Shown piece by piece: positions 7,844-18,067 of a stretch of DNA of 64,000 nt. The translations under genes and the position numbers were made by a program. The stretch covers positions 1 to 64,000 of the forward strand of contig NZ_BMXP01000008.1 of assembly GCF_014651815.1 (NCBI RefSeq), written 5' to 3'. The stretch comes from Alteromonas halophila (GTDB lineage: Bacteria > Pseudomonadota > Gammaproteobacteria > Enterobacterales > Alteromonadaceae). The notes under the pieces are model-generated. The model did not search any database and had not been told where the DNA came from. It saw nothing but the letters and a program-made list of their open reading frames with translations. Every line of letters begins with the position of its first letter. Position 1 is the first letter of the stretch.

Positions 7844-10069
7844 TTACGATTGCTTAGCACCAAGAAATGCCATCAGATCATCAAACGGCATTGGGCGTGC
7901 GAATAAATATCCCTGCGCTTCATCGCATCCCAGCTCTATCATGAAACTGGCCTGTTCGCGCTTCTCGACGCCCTCAGCAATGGTTTGTAGCCCCAGCTTA
8001 TTCCCCAGTGTCACGATTGTTTCTGCCAGCACAGCCGTTTGGCCAGGCTTGATATCACTGACGAAAGACCGATCAACTTTAAGCCGATCAAGCGGTAACT
8101 GCTGTAAATAGCTCATCGAAGAAAAGCCGGTACCAAAATCGTCAATCGCAATGGCAACGCCATGTTTTTTCAGGGAACGAAGAGCATCAACGACAATCTG
8201 TGGCTCATCCATTACAACACTTTCCGTGATCTCAAGCTCGAGCCGGCTGGGGTCGCAGTCATGCGCTGACAGCGCGTCAGTCACCCGTCTCACAAAACAG
8301 CGATCGCGAAACTGCGGAATGGATATATTCACCGCTACGCGAAGGTGACCATACCCCTGGTCCTTCAGTTGCTCAATACGTCGACAGGACTCTTCAAGTA
8401 CCCATTGACCAATATCAACGATGAGACCTGAGTATTCGGCAAGCGGCACAAAAACAGCCGGCGAAATATACCCGCCTTCACCGTCGGGCCAGCGCAACAG
8501 ACCTTCCATGCCAACCACCTCTTCGCTGACCAGATCAACCTGAGGCTGAAACCACAACTGTAACTTACGATCTGCAAAATCATTTCGCAGTCGACGGATC
8601 ATATTGAGTCGCCAGGTGGTTTTGTCTTCTATGTCTTTAGCGAAATACTTGAAGTTGTCGGTGATATTTTTCTTCGCCCGGTTAAGAGCGATGTTGGTGC
8701 GTTTAAGCAGCTCAATACCAATTTTTCTGGTGTTATCAAGCTTGCACAGCCCTATTCTCACATTAACGGGCAAAGTATGGTCACCGACCTGAAAAGAAGA
8801 CTGGAACATTTTATTAATGTTGTCCGGACAGACCTCTTCCTCCGACCCAATCAGCCCGAATACATCCGAGCCTATCCGGCCTTTTCGCACAGCCGAAGAA
8901 AAGTGGCTTTCAAGCCGGTTGCTCACAGCCCGCAACAATTCGTTCCCCGCTTCCTGACCTAATCCATCATTAATGTCAGAAAAGTGATTAATATCAATCA
9001 GCGCAACATTTGCATTGTCGGAGCCATACATATGTGGCTTGTCCAGCATATTGATAAATTCGTTGCGATTAGGCAGTCGTGTCAGCCAGTCTCTGAAGGC
9101 TGCGTTTCGTAATTCATGAAACAGGTTTACGTTTTCATAACCCACTGAAATACTGGACAGAAAAACTTCCAGCAAGCTTTTATCCAGTTCATTAATGTCT
9201 TTCACCATGTTGACATAAACGGCCGCTTCAAAGCCTGCACGGTTGATGTATAGCACCGACGAATCAGTCTCAAAGATATGACGTTTCTGGCGCAGGCACC
9301 GATTCACCTGTTCAACAATTTCATCACTTTGTACGGTTTCGATAGGTTCGTTAATAAACTGCGCAAAGCCGCCCGCGGCACCGAGGACATATACACCATC
9401 ATCATCACGGTCCAGCACTGATCCGGCACGGGCACACAAAAGCCCTTCCGCGTCCAGACCAATAAGTGAGCTTATTTGAGTCACGACACCTTCACAAAAC
9501 CCTTTCACTGAATGCTCTTCAAACAGGTTGGCGGAAGAGGCAATGATCTTCTCCAGACCAAAACGGTTTTGGTTGATGGTAAGAATTTGAAGGTATGATC
9601 GTATTGACGAAATAACGGTTGTTAGCAATCGCCCCCGGGTGAGCTCGGTCTTCGTTTTATAGTCATTAATGTCGTAATTTTTAATGACTTCTTCTTCAGG
9701 TGCGTAGCCTGGCTGGCCGGTACGAAGAATTATGCGCGGTTCAGGCAGCCGCATATCTTCACGAATATAGTGCACAACATCAAAGCCCGCGTCGTCGGTT
9801 TCCATGACAACATCCAGCAGGATGATCGCAATCCGGTTGCCATATTCGTGAAGTATTTCTTTTGCCTGCCCACCAGAATAGGCATGAAGGAAATTCAATT
9901 TTCGATCATTTACGATGAGATCTGTCAGCGCCAGTCTGGTAACTGTATGAATTTCCTCATCGTCATCAACAATAAGAATATTCCACGCTTTATAACTCTT
10001 TGTATCTAGTTCGCCACTACCTTCATCGAGAAAGACGAGCTCGTCGTTTTCGTAATCCGTCCCCGACAT
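7844..10069 (-). CDS. Response regulator with DUF3369, degenerate GGDEF and EAL domains
   Basis: 741 aa. An N-terminal receiver domain (about 29-160; acidic DDD pocket and phospho-acceptor Asp86 in ILLDVVM) is followed by a DUF3369 sensory region (about 175-320), a diguanylate-cyclase fold (about 330-475) and a c-di-GMP phosphodiesterase domain (about 490-735). The cyclase signature is GSDVF rather than GGDEF, so cyclase activity is unlikely. The phosphodiesterase keeps the catalytic glutamate although EAL reads EGL (EGLLRW), and NISIPQF, EITES, DDFGTGFSS and the late Glu of AEGVE are intact, so hydrolysis of c-di-GMP is plausible. There is no membrane span and no adjacent histidine kinase. 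Confidence 0.88.
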   Translation of the reverse strand: MSGTDYENDELVFLDEGSGELDTKSYKAWNILIVDDDEEIHTVTRLALTDLIVNDRKLNFLHAYSGGQAKEILHEYGNRIAIILLDVVMETDDAGFDVVHYIREDMRLPEPRIILRTGQPGYAPEEEVIKNYDINDYKTKTELTRGRLLTTVISSIRSYLQILTINQNRFGLEKIIASSANLFEEHSVKGFCEGVVTQISSLIGLDAEGLLCARAGSVLDRDDDGVYVLGAAGGFAQFINEPIETVQSDEIVEQVNRCLRQKRHIFETDSSVLYINRAGFEAAVYVNMVKDINELDKSLLEVFLSSISVGYENVNLFHELRNAAFRDWLTRLPNRNEFINMLDKPHMYGSDNANVALIDINHFSDINDGLGQEAGNELLRAVSNRLESHFSSAVRKGRIGSDVFGLIGSEEEVCPDNINKMFQSSFQVGDHTLPVNVRIGLCKLDNTRKIGIELLKRTNIALNRAKKNITDNFKYFAKDIEDKTTWRLNMIRRLRNDFADRKLQLWFQPQVDLVSEEVVGMEGLLRWPDGEGGYISPAVFVPLAEYSGLIVDIGQWVLEESCRRIEQLKDQGYGHLRVAVNISIPQFRDRCFVRRVTDALSAHDCDPSRLELEITESVVMDEPQIVVDALRSLKKHGVAIAIDDFGTGFSSMSYLQQLPLDRLKVDRSFVSDIKPGQTAVLAETIVTLGNKLGLQTIAEGVEKREQASFMIELGCDEAQGYLFARPMPFDDLMAFLGAKQS

Positions 10070-10259
10070 ACTTCAATAAACCCTCACTACCTGTTGCATC
10101 GCCAGCGACGATGGGGAATTGCAAAGTGTTCGCTACAGTGCAATAGTCTTTCCTAACTCAGTTGTACCAGCGAACATCTGTTAAGTCTACTTCAAAAGTC
10201 TAAATGAAAGTTTATACTCGACGCCGCTGTCGTAAACCTTATTACCCATAAGCTGCACT

Positions 10260-11159
10260 ATGAAAGTAACCCCAGGCACTACAACAAGCGACATTAGCAA
10301 GGTCAGTAAAGACACCAGGAATGTCGAAGAGAAGTCTACACCACTGCCGACATCGTCCCCTCGCGCTCAATCAGAGTCAAAGATACAGGATAAGATGTTG
10401 TCGCTTTTTGCCCGGGTCGGTATCTCACCGTCCATGTCTACCAATGACGCATCACAACGCCTCCATATTCTTGAACGTCGACGCCAAATCCGTGAAATGC
10501 AGAAGATAGACAATCTGCAGGCCATCCTAAATATAGCACTTAATGTCAGTGTCGGTGACAAGGAGGCAGATAACGTCGATCCTGACTGGTTTTTTTCGTT
10601 TTGTTCGCTGGCAGAAAATATACATTCGCCGGCAATGCAGGAGCTATGGGGGAAAATTTTTGCAGTTGAGGTCAGTCATCCGGGCAGCTTTTCAAGACGA
10701 AGTCTGCAGACGCTGGAATCGCTCACTCACCGTGATGCCGTCATTTTCAGCAGAGCCGTCAGTATCGCAAGCCGACGAGCCGGCGACAGTGTGCCTCGTG
10801 TACTGGTTGGCTATCATGTTCGAAAGGGACTACTGTCTTTGATTCGACGCCCGGTTCCAGAGCAGCTTAACATTTCATCATTCGGTCTGTCGTATCCCGA
10901 CCTGTTAGCATTGCAGGATATGAAATTACTGTATGCCAGTGAAATTGAAAGCGGGGAATTTGCGGAAGGACATCATACTCAGTGGCGATGCGGGCCAGAA
11001 ACTTTTGAACTAACCAGTCGCCGGGCTGGTGTCGCACTGGTCTACTACAAATTCACGTCGGTCGGTGCAGAACTTTTCCGCCTGGTAGGCAGACAGGATA
11101 ATCAGGCCTACATGGCTGCACTGCGACAGATTCTGGGGCGTGTATTTATTGTCCAATAA
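10260..11159 (+). CDS. TIGR03899-type conserved protein
   Basis: 299 aa soluble protein. The first about 45 residues are polar and low complexity. A helical region with ERRRQIREMQKIDNLQAI follows, then a conserved core DWFFSFCSLAENIHSPAMQ and LWGKIFAVEVSHPGSFSRR, which I associate with TIGR03899 and DUF2806-like proteins of Vibrio and Alteromonas. No enzymatic motif is seen and the function is unknown. The gene stands alone between the divergent response regulator and the convergent cys operon. Confidence 0.7.
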   Translation: MKVTPGTTTSDISKVSKDTRNVEEKSTPLPTSSPRAQSESKIQDKMLSLFARVGISPSMSTNDASQRLHILERRRQIREMQKIDNLQAILNIALNVSVGDKEADNVDPDWFFSFCSLAENIHSPAMQELWGKIFAVEVSHPGSFSRRSLQTLESLTHRDAVIFSRAVSIASRRAGDSVPRVLVGYHVRKGLLSLIRRPVPEQLNISSFGLSYPDLLALQDMKLLYASEIESGEFAEGHHTQWRCGPETFELTSRRAGVALVYYKFTSVGAELFRLVGRQDNQAYMAALRQILGRVFIVQ

Positions 11160-11183
11160 AAACGGGAGCGTTACCTGCTCCCA
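11157..11183 (-). terminator. Intrinsic terminator of the cysJIH operon
   Basis: On the minus strand a GGGAGC / GCTCCC stem with a 7-nt loop is followed by GTTTTTATT. It lies about 45 nt after the cysH stop. Confidence 0.75.
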
Positions 11184-11228
11184 TTCACTAATGACGACTG
11201 TTTCTATTGAATTTTCTCAACGTCTCAA

Positions 11229-11975
11229 TTAGATTCCGTCACCGAATTCGTGCAAACCACATTCGCGCTTAAGGCCAAAGAAGCGAGTATCCTGTTCTTC
11301 CATCCCCTCGGCCAGCGATGATGTGGTGTGCCAGTCGCCAATCGACACATAGCCTTTATCCCATAAGGGATGATATGACAGCCCATGCTCTTTGAGATAA
11401 TAATGCAAGTCTTTGTTGGTCCAGTCGATTATGGGGTAAAACTTAAACTGATCTCCCACTTTTTGCAGCACGGGCAGCTTTTCCCGGCTGTCAGACTGAC
11501 TGCGTCGCAGCCCCGCAAACCAGGTACCGGCTTGCAACTCCTTCAATGCCCGTTGCATGGGTTCGACTTTATTCATCTGGTTGTATTTTTCAATACCCTC
11601 CAGTCCCTGCTCCCACAGCCGGCCAAATCTTGCTTCCTGCCAGGCAGGAGACAAGGCAGCATGATAGACGTGCAGGTTTAGCTGCAGTTTATCTACAAGC
11701 TCGTCGATAAACTGGTAGGTTTCCGGGAACAGGTACCCTGTGTCGGTGAGTACTACCGGCACATTCGGCTGGGCCTGATTGACCATATGCAGCATTACAG
11801 CAGACTGCGCACCAAAGCTTGATGACAGAATGTGATTGCCTGGCAAATGGGCAAGCGCCCATTGAATGCGCTCTGGCGCATCCATTGTTTCAAGTTCAGC
11901 ATTGATCTCGTCGAGCTTACCTGAACTAATGACCAGAGACAGTGTTGTCGACATTTCTTGCGCTGTGCTAGTCAT
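11229..11975 (-). CDS. cysH: Phosphoadenylyl-sulfate (PAPS) reductase
   Basis: 248 aa. Reduces PAPS to sulfite with thioredoxin or glutaredoxin as electron donor, the step before sulfite reductase. The N-terminal ATP-pyrophosphatase-like [14 protein letters not shown] loop, [11 protein letters not shown] and the C-terminal catalytic ECGLHE motif are all present. The extra cysteine pairs of Fe-S-type APS reductases are absent, which favours PAPS as substrate. The ATG at 11975 overlaps the end of cysI by 8 bp, so translation is probably coupled. Confidence 0.96.
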   Translation of the reverse strand: MTSTAQEMSTTLSLVISSGKLDEINAELETMDAPERIQWALAHLPGNHILSSSFGAQSAVMLHMVNQAQPNVPVVLTDTGYLFPETYQFIDELVDKLQLNLHVYHAALSPAWQEARFGRLWEQGLEGIEKYNQMNKVEPMQRALKELQAGTWFAGLRRSQSDSREKLPVLQKVGDQFKFYPIIDWTNKDLHYYLKEHGLSYHPLWDKGYVSIGDWHTTSSLAEGMEEQDTRFFGLKRECGLHEFGDGI

Positions 11976-13686
11976 AAAAATCTCTTGCCGAATCAACCAC
12001 CGGCTTTATCACTTCTGTCCGGATCAGGAAGTCACCAAATCCTTCATCAGTGTCCCGCTTTGCAGACCATTGACCGATAAGCTCATCCAGAATGGTCATG
12101 ATCTCCTCGTGGCTGATATTTTCTCGGTACATTCTGGGAATACGCGTCCCTTCGCGATTTCCCCCCAGGTGCAGGTTGTATTTACCAGGTCCTTTCCCGA
12201 CCAGGCCAACCTCCGCCAGCATGGCGCGCCCACACCCATTTGGGCAGCCAGTCACCCTAAAAATAATACTGTCACTTTCAACACCGTGCTTTTTGAGCAG
12301 ACCTTCAAGCTCAGTTACCGTGTCAGGCAGATACCGCTCGGCTTCCGCCATCGCCAGTGGACAGGTCGGGAGTGACACACACGCCATGGAATCCAGGCGC
12401 TGGTTAGACACGGACGGCGCGATCAGTCCGTACTCACGTGCCAGTTTATCGATGGTTTCTTTCTGATCAGCCGGTACCCCGGCGATAATAAGGTTCTGAT
12501 TGGCCGTCAGGCGAAAATCGCCCTGATGCACTTTTGCTATTTCGGCACAGCCAGTTTTAAGCGGCTTTCCGGGATAATCCAGAATGCGGCCGTTCTCAAT
12601 AAACAGGGTCAGGTGCAGCTTGCCATCAATGCCTTCCACCCAGCCAAAGCGATCGCCGCGGCTCGTGAAGGTATAGGGGCGCGTTTCGGCAAACTGAATG
12701 CCAGCACGTTTCTCAACTTCGGCCTTAAAGTTGTCCACACCAACCCGTTCCAGCGTATATTTAGTCTTGGCATTCTTACGGTTAACCCGGTTACCCCAGT
12801 CACGCTGCGTGGTGACTACTGCTTCCGCCACAGCAAGGGTATCTTTAAGCGCTACAAAGCCAAATTCAGACGCTTTGCGGGGGTACGTTGAGGTATCGCC
12901 ATGGGTCATCGCCAGACCACCGCCAACCAGCACATTAAAGCCAACCAGTTTGCCGTTTTCAGCAATCGCGACAAAGTTCAGATCATTGGCATGCACATCC
13001 ACATCATTTTGCGGTGGAATAACCACGGTGGTCTTAAACTTTCTGGGCAGATAGGTATCGCCCAGTATCGGCTCGACGTTGTCTTCCGTGCTTTCAACTT
13101 TTTCACCATCGAGCCATATTTCTGCGTAGGCGCGCGTCTTAGGCAACAGGTGCTCACTGATTTTCTTCGCCCATTCCCAGGCTTCCAGATGCAGCTCTGA
13201 CTCCACCGGGTTTGAGGTACAAAGTACATTTCGGTTGACGTCACCAGCGGTGGCAATAGAGTCAATGCCCGCTTTATTGAGCGTTTGATGCATGAGCTTT
13301 ACATCAGGCTTTAACACGCCGTGAAACTGAAATGTCTGCCGTGTGGTGAGCCGGATGCTACCGTAGAGAGAATGATCCTCGGCAAATTTATCGATCACCA
13401 GCCATTGCTGCGGCGTAATGACACCGCCAGGCAGACGGGCCCGCAGCATAACATTATGCAGGGGCTCTAATTTTTGCTTGCTGCGCTCGGCGCGAATGTC
13501 ACGGTCATCCTGCTGATACATGCCGTGAAAGCGAATCAACTGAAAATTATCCCCGTTGAAGCCTCCGGTCAGACCATCTTTCAGATCCTCTTCAATGGTA
13601 CCGCGCAGGTGGCGACTTTCGTTTTTTAACCTTTCGTTGTCAGACAGCTTGCCTTCAACAATGAAGGGCGATTTCTCGTTACTCAT
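11968..13686 (-). CDS. cysI: Sulfite reductase (NADPH) hemoprotein, beta subunit
   Basis: 572 aa, full length. Binds siroheme and a [4Fe-4S] cluster and carries out the six-electron reduction of sulfite to sulfide with electrons from CysJ. Cluster/siroheme ligation cysteines are visible in [10 protein letters not shown] and [11 protein letters not shown], and the R-rich substrate pocket motif [13 protein letters not shown] is present. The start codon overlaps the cysJ stop (TAATG). Confidence 0.97.
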   Translation of the reverse strand: MSNEKSPFIVEGKLSDNERLKNESRHLRGTIEEDLKDGLTGGFNGDNFQLIRFHGMYQQDDRDIRAERSKQKLEPLHNVMLRARLPGGVITPQQWLVIDKFAEDHSLYGSIRLTTRQTFQFHGVLKPDVKLMHQTLNKAGIDSIATAGDVNRNVLCTSNPVESELHLEAWEWAKKISEHLLPKTRAYAEIWLDGEKVESTEDNVEPILGDTYLPRKFKTTVVIPPQNDVDVHANDLNFVAIAENGKLVGFNVLVGGGLAMTHGDTSTYPRKASEFGFVALKDTLAVAEAVVTTQRDWGNRVNRKNAKTKYTLERVGVDNFKAEVEKRAGIQFAETRPYTFTSRGDRFGWVEGIDGKLHLTLFIENGRILDYPGKPLKTGCAEIAKVHQGDFRLTANQNLIIAGVPADQKETIDKLAREYGLIAPSVSNQRLDSMACVSLPTCPLAMAEAERYLPDTVTELEGLLKKHGVESDSIIFRVTGCPNGCGRAMLAEVGLVGKGPGKYNLHLGGNREGTRIPRMYRENISHEEIMTILDELIGQWSAKRDTDEGFGDFLIRTEVIKPVVDSARDFYD

Positions 13687-15506
13687 TAATAGACATCCTT
13701 CTGATAACGTTTTGCCTTGCGTAGTCCGACCAAATATTGCTTGGCTTCTTCCTCAGACTTATTGCCGTGTTCGGCGATAAGCGTCAATAAGGCCTGTTCC
13801 ACATCTTTTGCCATATGCATTGCATCACCACACACATAGAAGTGTGCGCCTTGCTCAAGCCAGTCGAATACCTCTTTGCCATGCTCTGTCAGGCGATGCT
13901 GAACATATATTTTGTCTTGCTGATCGCGTGAAAAAGCCAACGTGATGTTGTTCAAAATGCCGCTTTTCACATAGCTTTGCCACTCTACCTGATACAGAAA
14001 GTCCTGGGTGAAATGTGGGTTACCGAAAAACAGCCAGTTTTTGCCTTCTGCATCCTGACTTTCACGTTCCTGCATAAACGCCCGAAACGGCGCGATACCT
14101 GTGCCTGGCCCCACCATAATCACAGGTGTATTGGGATCTTCTGGCAGCCGGAAGTTGTTGTTACTCTCAACATACACTTCCACTTCGCCGCCCTCTTCCA
14201 GGTGCTCGCATACATAGCCAGACGCACCGCCCTGATGACGATAACCAAAGGCTTCATAATCAACATGAGCTACCGTCAGATGGACTTCATCGTCCACTTC
14301 GGCCTGACTTGATGCAATAGAATAAAGTCGCGGCGTCAGCGGTCGGCAGGCATCAACCAGTTGCTGTTCAGTGATCGAACCAGGATGATCGACGACCACA
14401 TCAATCAATTGTCGCTCAGCAAGATAGGTGCGCAATGTCGCTTTATCTGCCATTAGCTCCGCCAGTGTCTCGGATTGCGTGGCCGCCTGATAGGCTTTCA
14501 GAAACGCCGGATAGCTCAAGGTCAGCTCAAGCTTATTGGTCAGTGCATCGCGAAGCGACATCACTTCATCCGCCACGGTGACCTCGGCCTCACCATCCAG
14601 AGACAGCTGCTCAATGAATTTGTTCACCAGTGCCGGCGCATTCTTAAACCAGACACCCAGTGCATCCCCAGGCTGATAGGTAATCCCCGAATCCTCGAGA
14701 CTAATTTCAATGTGGCGGATGTCTTTAACCGAGTCGCGTCCGGTTATTTTTTGTGACTCCAGCAAGGTCGCTTTAAACGGTGCTTTCTTCGAATACGTTT
14801 GCGCGCCAGCCTGCGGAATTGCTGCGCCTGTCTGTACAGCCACGGCGCCAGTGCTTCCATCTGCAAAATCGTCCTTCACGGCGTTAATCACCGACTCTGA
14901 CCATTGCCCGGCCTGACTTTCATAGTCGACATCACAGTCTGCTCTGCCAACCACCGACGAGGCGCCCAGTGCAGATAATCGCGAGTCGATATCTTTGCCG
15001 GTCTGACAGAAAAACTCATAACTTGAGTCTCCCAGCCCCAGCACAGCGTATTTCAGGCTGCTGAGTTTAGGCGCTTTCTTACCGCCCAGAAACTCGTGAA
15101 ATTCGATGGCATCATCTGGCGCATCACCCTCGCCATGTGTACTGACAAAGACCACCACATGTGTCTCATTTTTCAGCTGGCGTGGCTTGTAGTCAGCCAT
15201 ACTTACCAGCTTACTGGTAATACCGGCTTCTTCCGCTTTTGCCTGAAATTGCGTCGCGAGTTCTTTGGCATTGCCCGTTTGTGAGCCATACAGCACTGTC
15301 AGCGTGGACGAAGAGGATGCCGCACCATCTGCGCCCGCGACAGGCATCGCAGCTGCGCCTTGTCCGGCAGCAAGTCCGGCAGCGTAGCCGCTGACCCAGG
15401 TCAGCTGAGTGTGGTCAAGGCCCGACAGCGCGCGTGTAACCGCATTCCACTGGGTTTCATTCAGTATACCGCCGGGTGATATTGTATTTGATGGATTCTG
15501 TGTCAT
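13686..15506 (-). CDS. cysJ: Sulfite reductase (NADPH) flavoprotein, alpha subunit
   Basis: 606 aa. Flavodoxin-like FMN domain (about 65-210, [13 protein letters not shown]), then FAD-binding connecting and ferredoxin-NADP reductase modules ([37 protein letters not shown] and C-terminal DVY). It passes electrons from NADPH through FAD and FMN to CysI. It is the first gene of cysJIH. The leader 15507-15619 is A/T-rich and may hold a CysB-dependent promoter, but I could not define a CysB site. Confidence 0.96.
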   Translation of the reverse strand: MTQNPSNTISPGGILNETQWNAVTRALSGLDHTQLTWVSGYAAGLAAGQGAAAMPVAGADGAASSSSTLTVLYGSQTGNAKELATQFQAKAEEAGITSKLVSMADYKPRQLKNETHVVVFVSTHGEGDAPDDAIEFHEFLGGKKAPKLSSLKYAVLGLGDSSYEFFCQTGKDIDSRLSALGASSVVGRADCDVDYESQAGQWSESVINAVKDDFADGSTGAVAVQTGAAIPQAGAQTYSKKAPFKATLLESQKITGRDSVKDIRHIEISLEDSGITYQPGDALGVWFKNAPALVNKFIEQLSLDGEAEVTVADEVMSLRDALTNKLELTLSYPAFLKAYQAATQSETLAELMADKATLRTYLAERQLIDVVVDHPGSITEQQLVDACRPLTPRLYSIASSQAEVDDEVHLTVAHVDYEAFGYRHQGGASGYVCEHLEEGGEVEVYVESNNNFRLPEDPNTPVIMVGPGTGIAPFRAFMQERESQDAEGKNWLFFGNPHFTQDFLYQVEWQSYVKSGILNNITLAFSRDQQDKIYVQHRLTEHGKEVFDWLEQGAHFYVCGDAMHMAKDVEQALLTLIAEHGNKSEEEAKQYLVGLRKAKRYQKDVY

Positions 15507-15619
15507 AACTCATTAGCCTTACAACGATGTGTAAAGGCTAACGAGTTTCATGGTGAAGAGAAAAGAATAAATAACACTTTTTTATTACTTTCAGTGCTTA
15601 TAGGAAAGATGCGGCACGA

Positions 15620-16375
15620 TTAGAAATGTAGTTCCAGCCCTGCGAAGACCCCATCATATTCTAAGTCGGCATAGGCACCATCCAGATCTTCAATGTCGAC
15701 GCTGACATTCCGGTAACCCAGTTGCACCGTCATATCCACTGCCAGGCTCTCGATAAAGCTATACGTGACGGCGAGCTGGTAATCGCTTAGAGTGTGATCA
15801 TCAAACGACAGATAACTGCCTTCAGCATAGGCTGCCAAACCAGTAAACGGCAGTCCCACCCCGAAACGTGAATACAACGTCGGCACGATACCGGAAAAAT
15901 CCTTCACCCCAGAGGTCGCACTCTGTGTATCTTCAACGGAGAAGGTTCCGTCAATATACTTTCCATTTACTCCCAAATCGAAACTGACCAGATCATTATC
16001 AAATAACTCGTAATACAGAATAAGGTCTGTTGACGTCATCTGCGAATCAGTAACCACATTGGTATTCGCCGTATAGGTATTGCCTTCAAACGTGAAATCC
16101 GTTGTCAGATTAGTCGTCCCTGCCGAATCCATGGTCGTACGACTTACCTTGGCATTCGGGACGAAAGGGACAAAATGCTCAAAGGCGACATAAAACGAGC
16201 TATTGGTTTTGTCGTCAAAATTAAATGCGGCGGTATTTTCGCTATCCGCATAGCCACCTGTTACGCCGGTATGCCAGCCTTGAGCGCCCACATAGACACC
16301 GGCGAAGGTATCAGCGCAGGCGCTAAAAGAAAGACCACTACCCAAAAACAGCGCAGCAATAGTCAGTTTATTCAT
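15620..16375 (-). CDS. TIGR04219-type outer membrane beta-barrel protein
   Basis: 251 aa with a signal peptide (residues 1-22, cleavage after CADT or ACA). Alternating aromatic/polar strands and a C-terminal phenylalanine (LELHF) are typical of small outer membrane barrels. The pattern GVYVGAQGWHTG near the N terminus and VQLGYRNVSVDIEDLDG near the C terminus fits the TIGR04219 family. Function is unknown. It follows the DUF2333 gene by 3 bp with its own AAGGAT ribosome-binding site, so the two are co-transcribed. Confidence 0.8.
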   Translation of the reverse strand: MNKLTIAALFLGSGLSFSACADTFAGVYVGAQGWHTGVTGGYADSENTAAFNFDDKTNSSFYVAFEHFVPFVPNAKVSRTTMDSAGTTNLTTDFTFEGNTYTANTNVVTDSQMTSTDLILYYELFDNDLVSFDLGVNGKYIDGTFSVEDTQSATSGVKDFSGIVPTLYSRFGVGLPFTGLAAYAEGSYLSFDDHTLSDYQLAVTYSFIESLAVDMTVQLGYRNVSVDIEDLDGAYADLEYDGVFAGLELHF

Positions 16376-16378
16376 TAA

Positions 16379-17374
16379 TTATCCTTGGTTTAACAGCTCT
16401 GACAGCTCTATTAGAGCAGCGTTGGCACGTGAAATATAGTTCGCCATCACTAACGAGTGATTAGCTAGCATACCAAAGCCGCCACCATTAAGGATCATAG
16501 GACTATAGACAGTCTGCTGAGTGGCCTCCAGCTCGCGGATAATCTGTTCAAGACTGACCGTGGCATTCTTGTCTTCCAGGACATCAGCGAATTCCACTTC
16601 TACCGCTTTAAGAAAATGAAGCAATGCCCAGGTTGCCCCCCGCGCTCCATAGAAGTTGTCATCCAGTTTCCACCAACTGGTTTTTACTACGCGCTGTCGG
16701 GCACTCGGTGTTGACTGCCGGGCGCGGCTATCGCCGGCTAAGTCGGTATTAATGCGCTCGGAACTGACACTGGCACTAAGGCGCTGCGAATAGCTGCCAA
16801 GCCGTTTCTCCACCTGCTTAAGCCATTCCCGAAGATTATCCGCCCGGGTATAAAACTGACTGTCACTGTCCTGGCCATCGACCAGATGAGAGCGATATTC
16901 CCGCAGATAATCGATGCCTTCTTTATAATAGGATTCGGCGGAGGGAAACAGCCAGCTGCGATGGTTCATATTAAATTGCGGGTGCGCCTTGGTAAGAAAA
17001 GGGTTTTCCATTGACTGTGACTGGGAACGACTGAAGTCCTTGCGCATCGACAGTGACAGGTCGCGTACCATCTCAAGCACCCCAAATTCCCATGCAGGAA
17101 TGTTATCTAACAAAACACTGGGAGGGGTTACATCGTTAGCTAAGTAACCGCCTGGTTTTTCCAGCAGGGTTCGTGACACTTCTATCATTGCCGTAGTGAT
17201 GGTGAACCCTGCAACGCTGGCGTCCCGTTCACTACCAGCGGCAGCCATTGCCCTCTCTCTGACATCAAACGTATCAGGCTCATCACTCCAGAAAACACCA
17301 ATCAGCCAAAAAACAAAGACCAGTATGGCAATACCCAGCCCTACCCATTTCATATTTATTGATTTTCCTGTCAT
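16379..17374 (-). CDS. DUF2333 family membrane-anchored protein
   Basis: 331 aa from the ATG at 17374, which follows AAAGG; a GTG at 17434 is in frame but would begin inside the upstream terminator. A single N-terminal membrane helix (about residues 9-28) anchors a mostly helical periplasmic domain, with the motifs ERAMAAAG, LLDNIPAWEFGVLEMVRDL and GGGFGMLANHSLVMANYISRANAAL of DUF2333. The family has no known biochemical role. It lies upstream of, and is coupled to, an outer membrane barrel gene, hinting at an envelope role. Confidence 0.82.
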   Translation of the reverse strand: MTGKSINMKWVGLGIAILVFVFWLIGVFWSDEPDTFDVRERAMAAAGSERDASVAGFTITTAMIEVSRTLLEKPGGYLANDVTPPSVLLDNIPAWEFGVLEMVRDLSLSMRKDFSRSQSQSMENPFLTKAHPQFNMNHRSWLFPSAESYYKEGIDYLREYRSHLVDGQDSDSQFYTRADNLREWLKQVEKRLGSYSQRLSASVSSERINTDLAGDSRARQSTPSARQRVVKTSWWKLDDNFYGARGATWALLHFLKAVEVEFADVLEDKNATVSLEQIIRELEATQQTVYSPMILNGGGFGMLANHSLVMANYISRANAALIELSELLNQG

Positions 17375-17397
17375 CTCGGCAACCTTTCTGCGTCTAA

Positions 17398-17424
17398 AAT
17401 CAAAACCGGCGCACTGGCGCCGGT
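17398..17424 (-). terminator. Intrinsic terminator of the psp operon
   Basis: Minus-strand ACCGGCGC-cagt-GCGCCGGT stem followed by TTTGATTTT. It lies about 60 nt after the last gene of the pspA operon and just before the DUF2333 gene. Confidence 0.85.
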
Positions 17425-17482
17425 AAGTTAACACGTCAACTGTAGCATAACGAACTTTACAGCAACTCGCCTCTTTTAGCGC

Positions 17483-17812
17483 TTAGTTTGCAGGACTTTG
17501 CTGCGTTCTTTTTATTAACAACAACGCGCCTGCCACCAGCAAAACAGGCCAGAATACGCTGACGCCGGCAACGACCAGAGCAAGTATTCCTGCGACGCCA
17601 GCAATCAATAGCGCTCCGAACAAACTTACTGCTACTACAAATCCAACAACAGCAAATACGGCAGCCAGAACAGAAATGACCAAAATGCCTTCTAACGGTG
17701 AGAGTAATTCATCAGCCATCACTATATTTATTCCGGTCATGCTATCAGCAAGCGCGCTGAAACAGTTCACTATTACGACGGCGAGAACAATCGCTATCAG
17801 GATCTTTTTCAT
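17483..17812 (-). CDS. Hypothetical inner membrane protein in the psp operon
   Basis: 109 aa from the ATG at 17812, which overlaps the pspC stop (ATGA). It has an N-terminal hydrophobic segment (residues 1-22, possibly a signal anchor), then a glycine/valine/alanine-rich region forming two or three membrane helices (about 45-103) and a short basic tail. It is not PspB, PspD or PspG by sequence. Its position as third gene after pspA and pspC suggests a role in membrane stress, but that is inference from context. Confidence 0.75.
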   Translation of the reverse strand: MKKILIAIVLAVVIVNCFSALADSMTGINIVMADELLSPLEGILVISVLAAVFAVVGFVVAVSLFGALLIAGVAGILALVVAGVSVFWPVLLVAGALLLIKRTQQSPAN

Positions 17813-18012
17813 GACGACCACCGTGGTAACAGAAACACCGCAGCGAGGTATGCCAGCAATGTAATTCCCGGCAGCATAAATGCAGCTATGACGGCCCCGG
17901 CGCGTACCCAAACGGAATCCACGCCCAGATACCGCGCAGTGCCTGCACATACGCCAGCGATAACTGCGTCATTTGTATCACGATAAATTCGTTTGTTACC
18001 TGGCATTTTCAT
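17809..18012 (-). CDS. pspC: Phage shock protein C (PspC domain)
   Basis: 67 aa, about half the length of E. coli PspC, so it is essentially the PspC domain alone. The family signature RDTNDAVIAGVCAGTARYLG is followed by a membrane helix (about 35-60). PspC senses inner membrane stress and contacts PspA or PspB. The ATG at 18012 has GGAG six bases upstream. pspB is absent here. Gene order pspA-pspC-membrane protein. Confidence 0.88.
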   Translation of the reverse strand: MKMPGNKRIYRDTNDAVIAGVCAGTARYLGVDSVWVRAGAVIAAFMLPGITLLAYLAAVFLLPRWSS

Positions 18013-18067
18013 AATCATCTCCACCAATGGTCGTTAAATAGTGTAGGTTCGTATCGAGCGGGATGGC

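Noticed and set aside
15507..15619. CysB activator site upstream of cysJ
   Set aside because: The region is A/T-rich and a site is expected from biology, but the CysB motif is too loose to place by eye.
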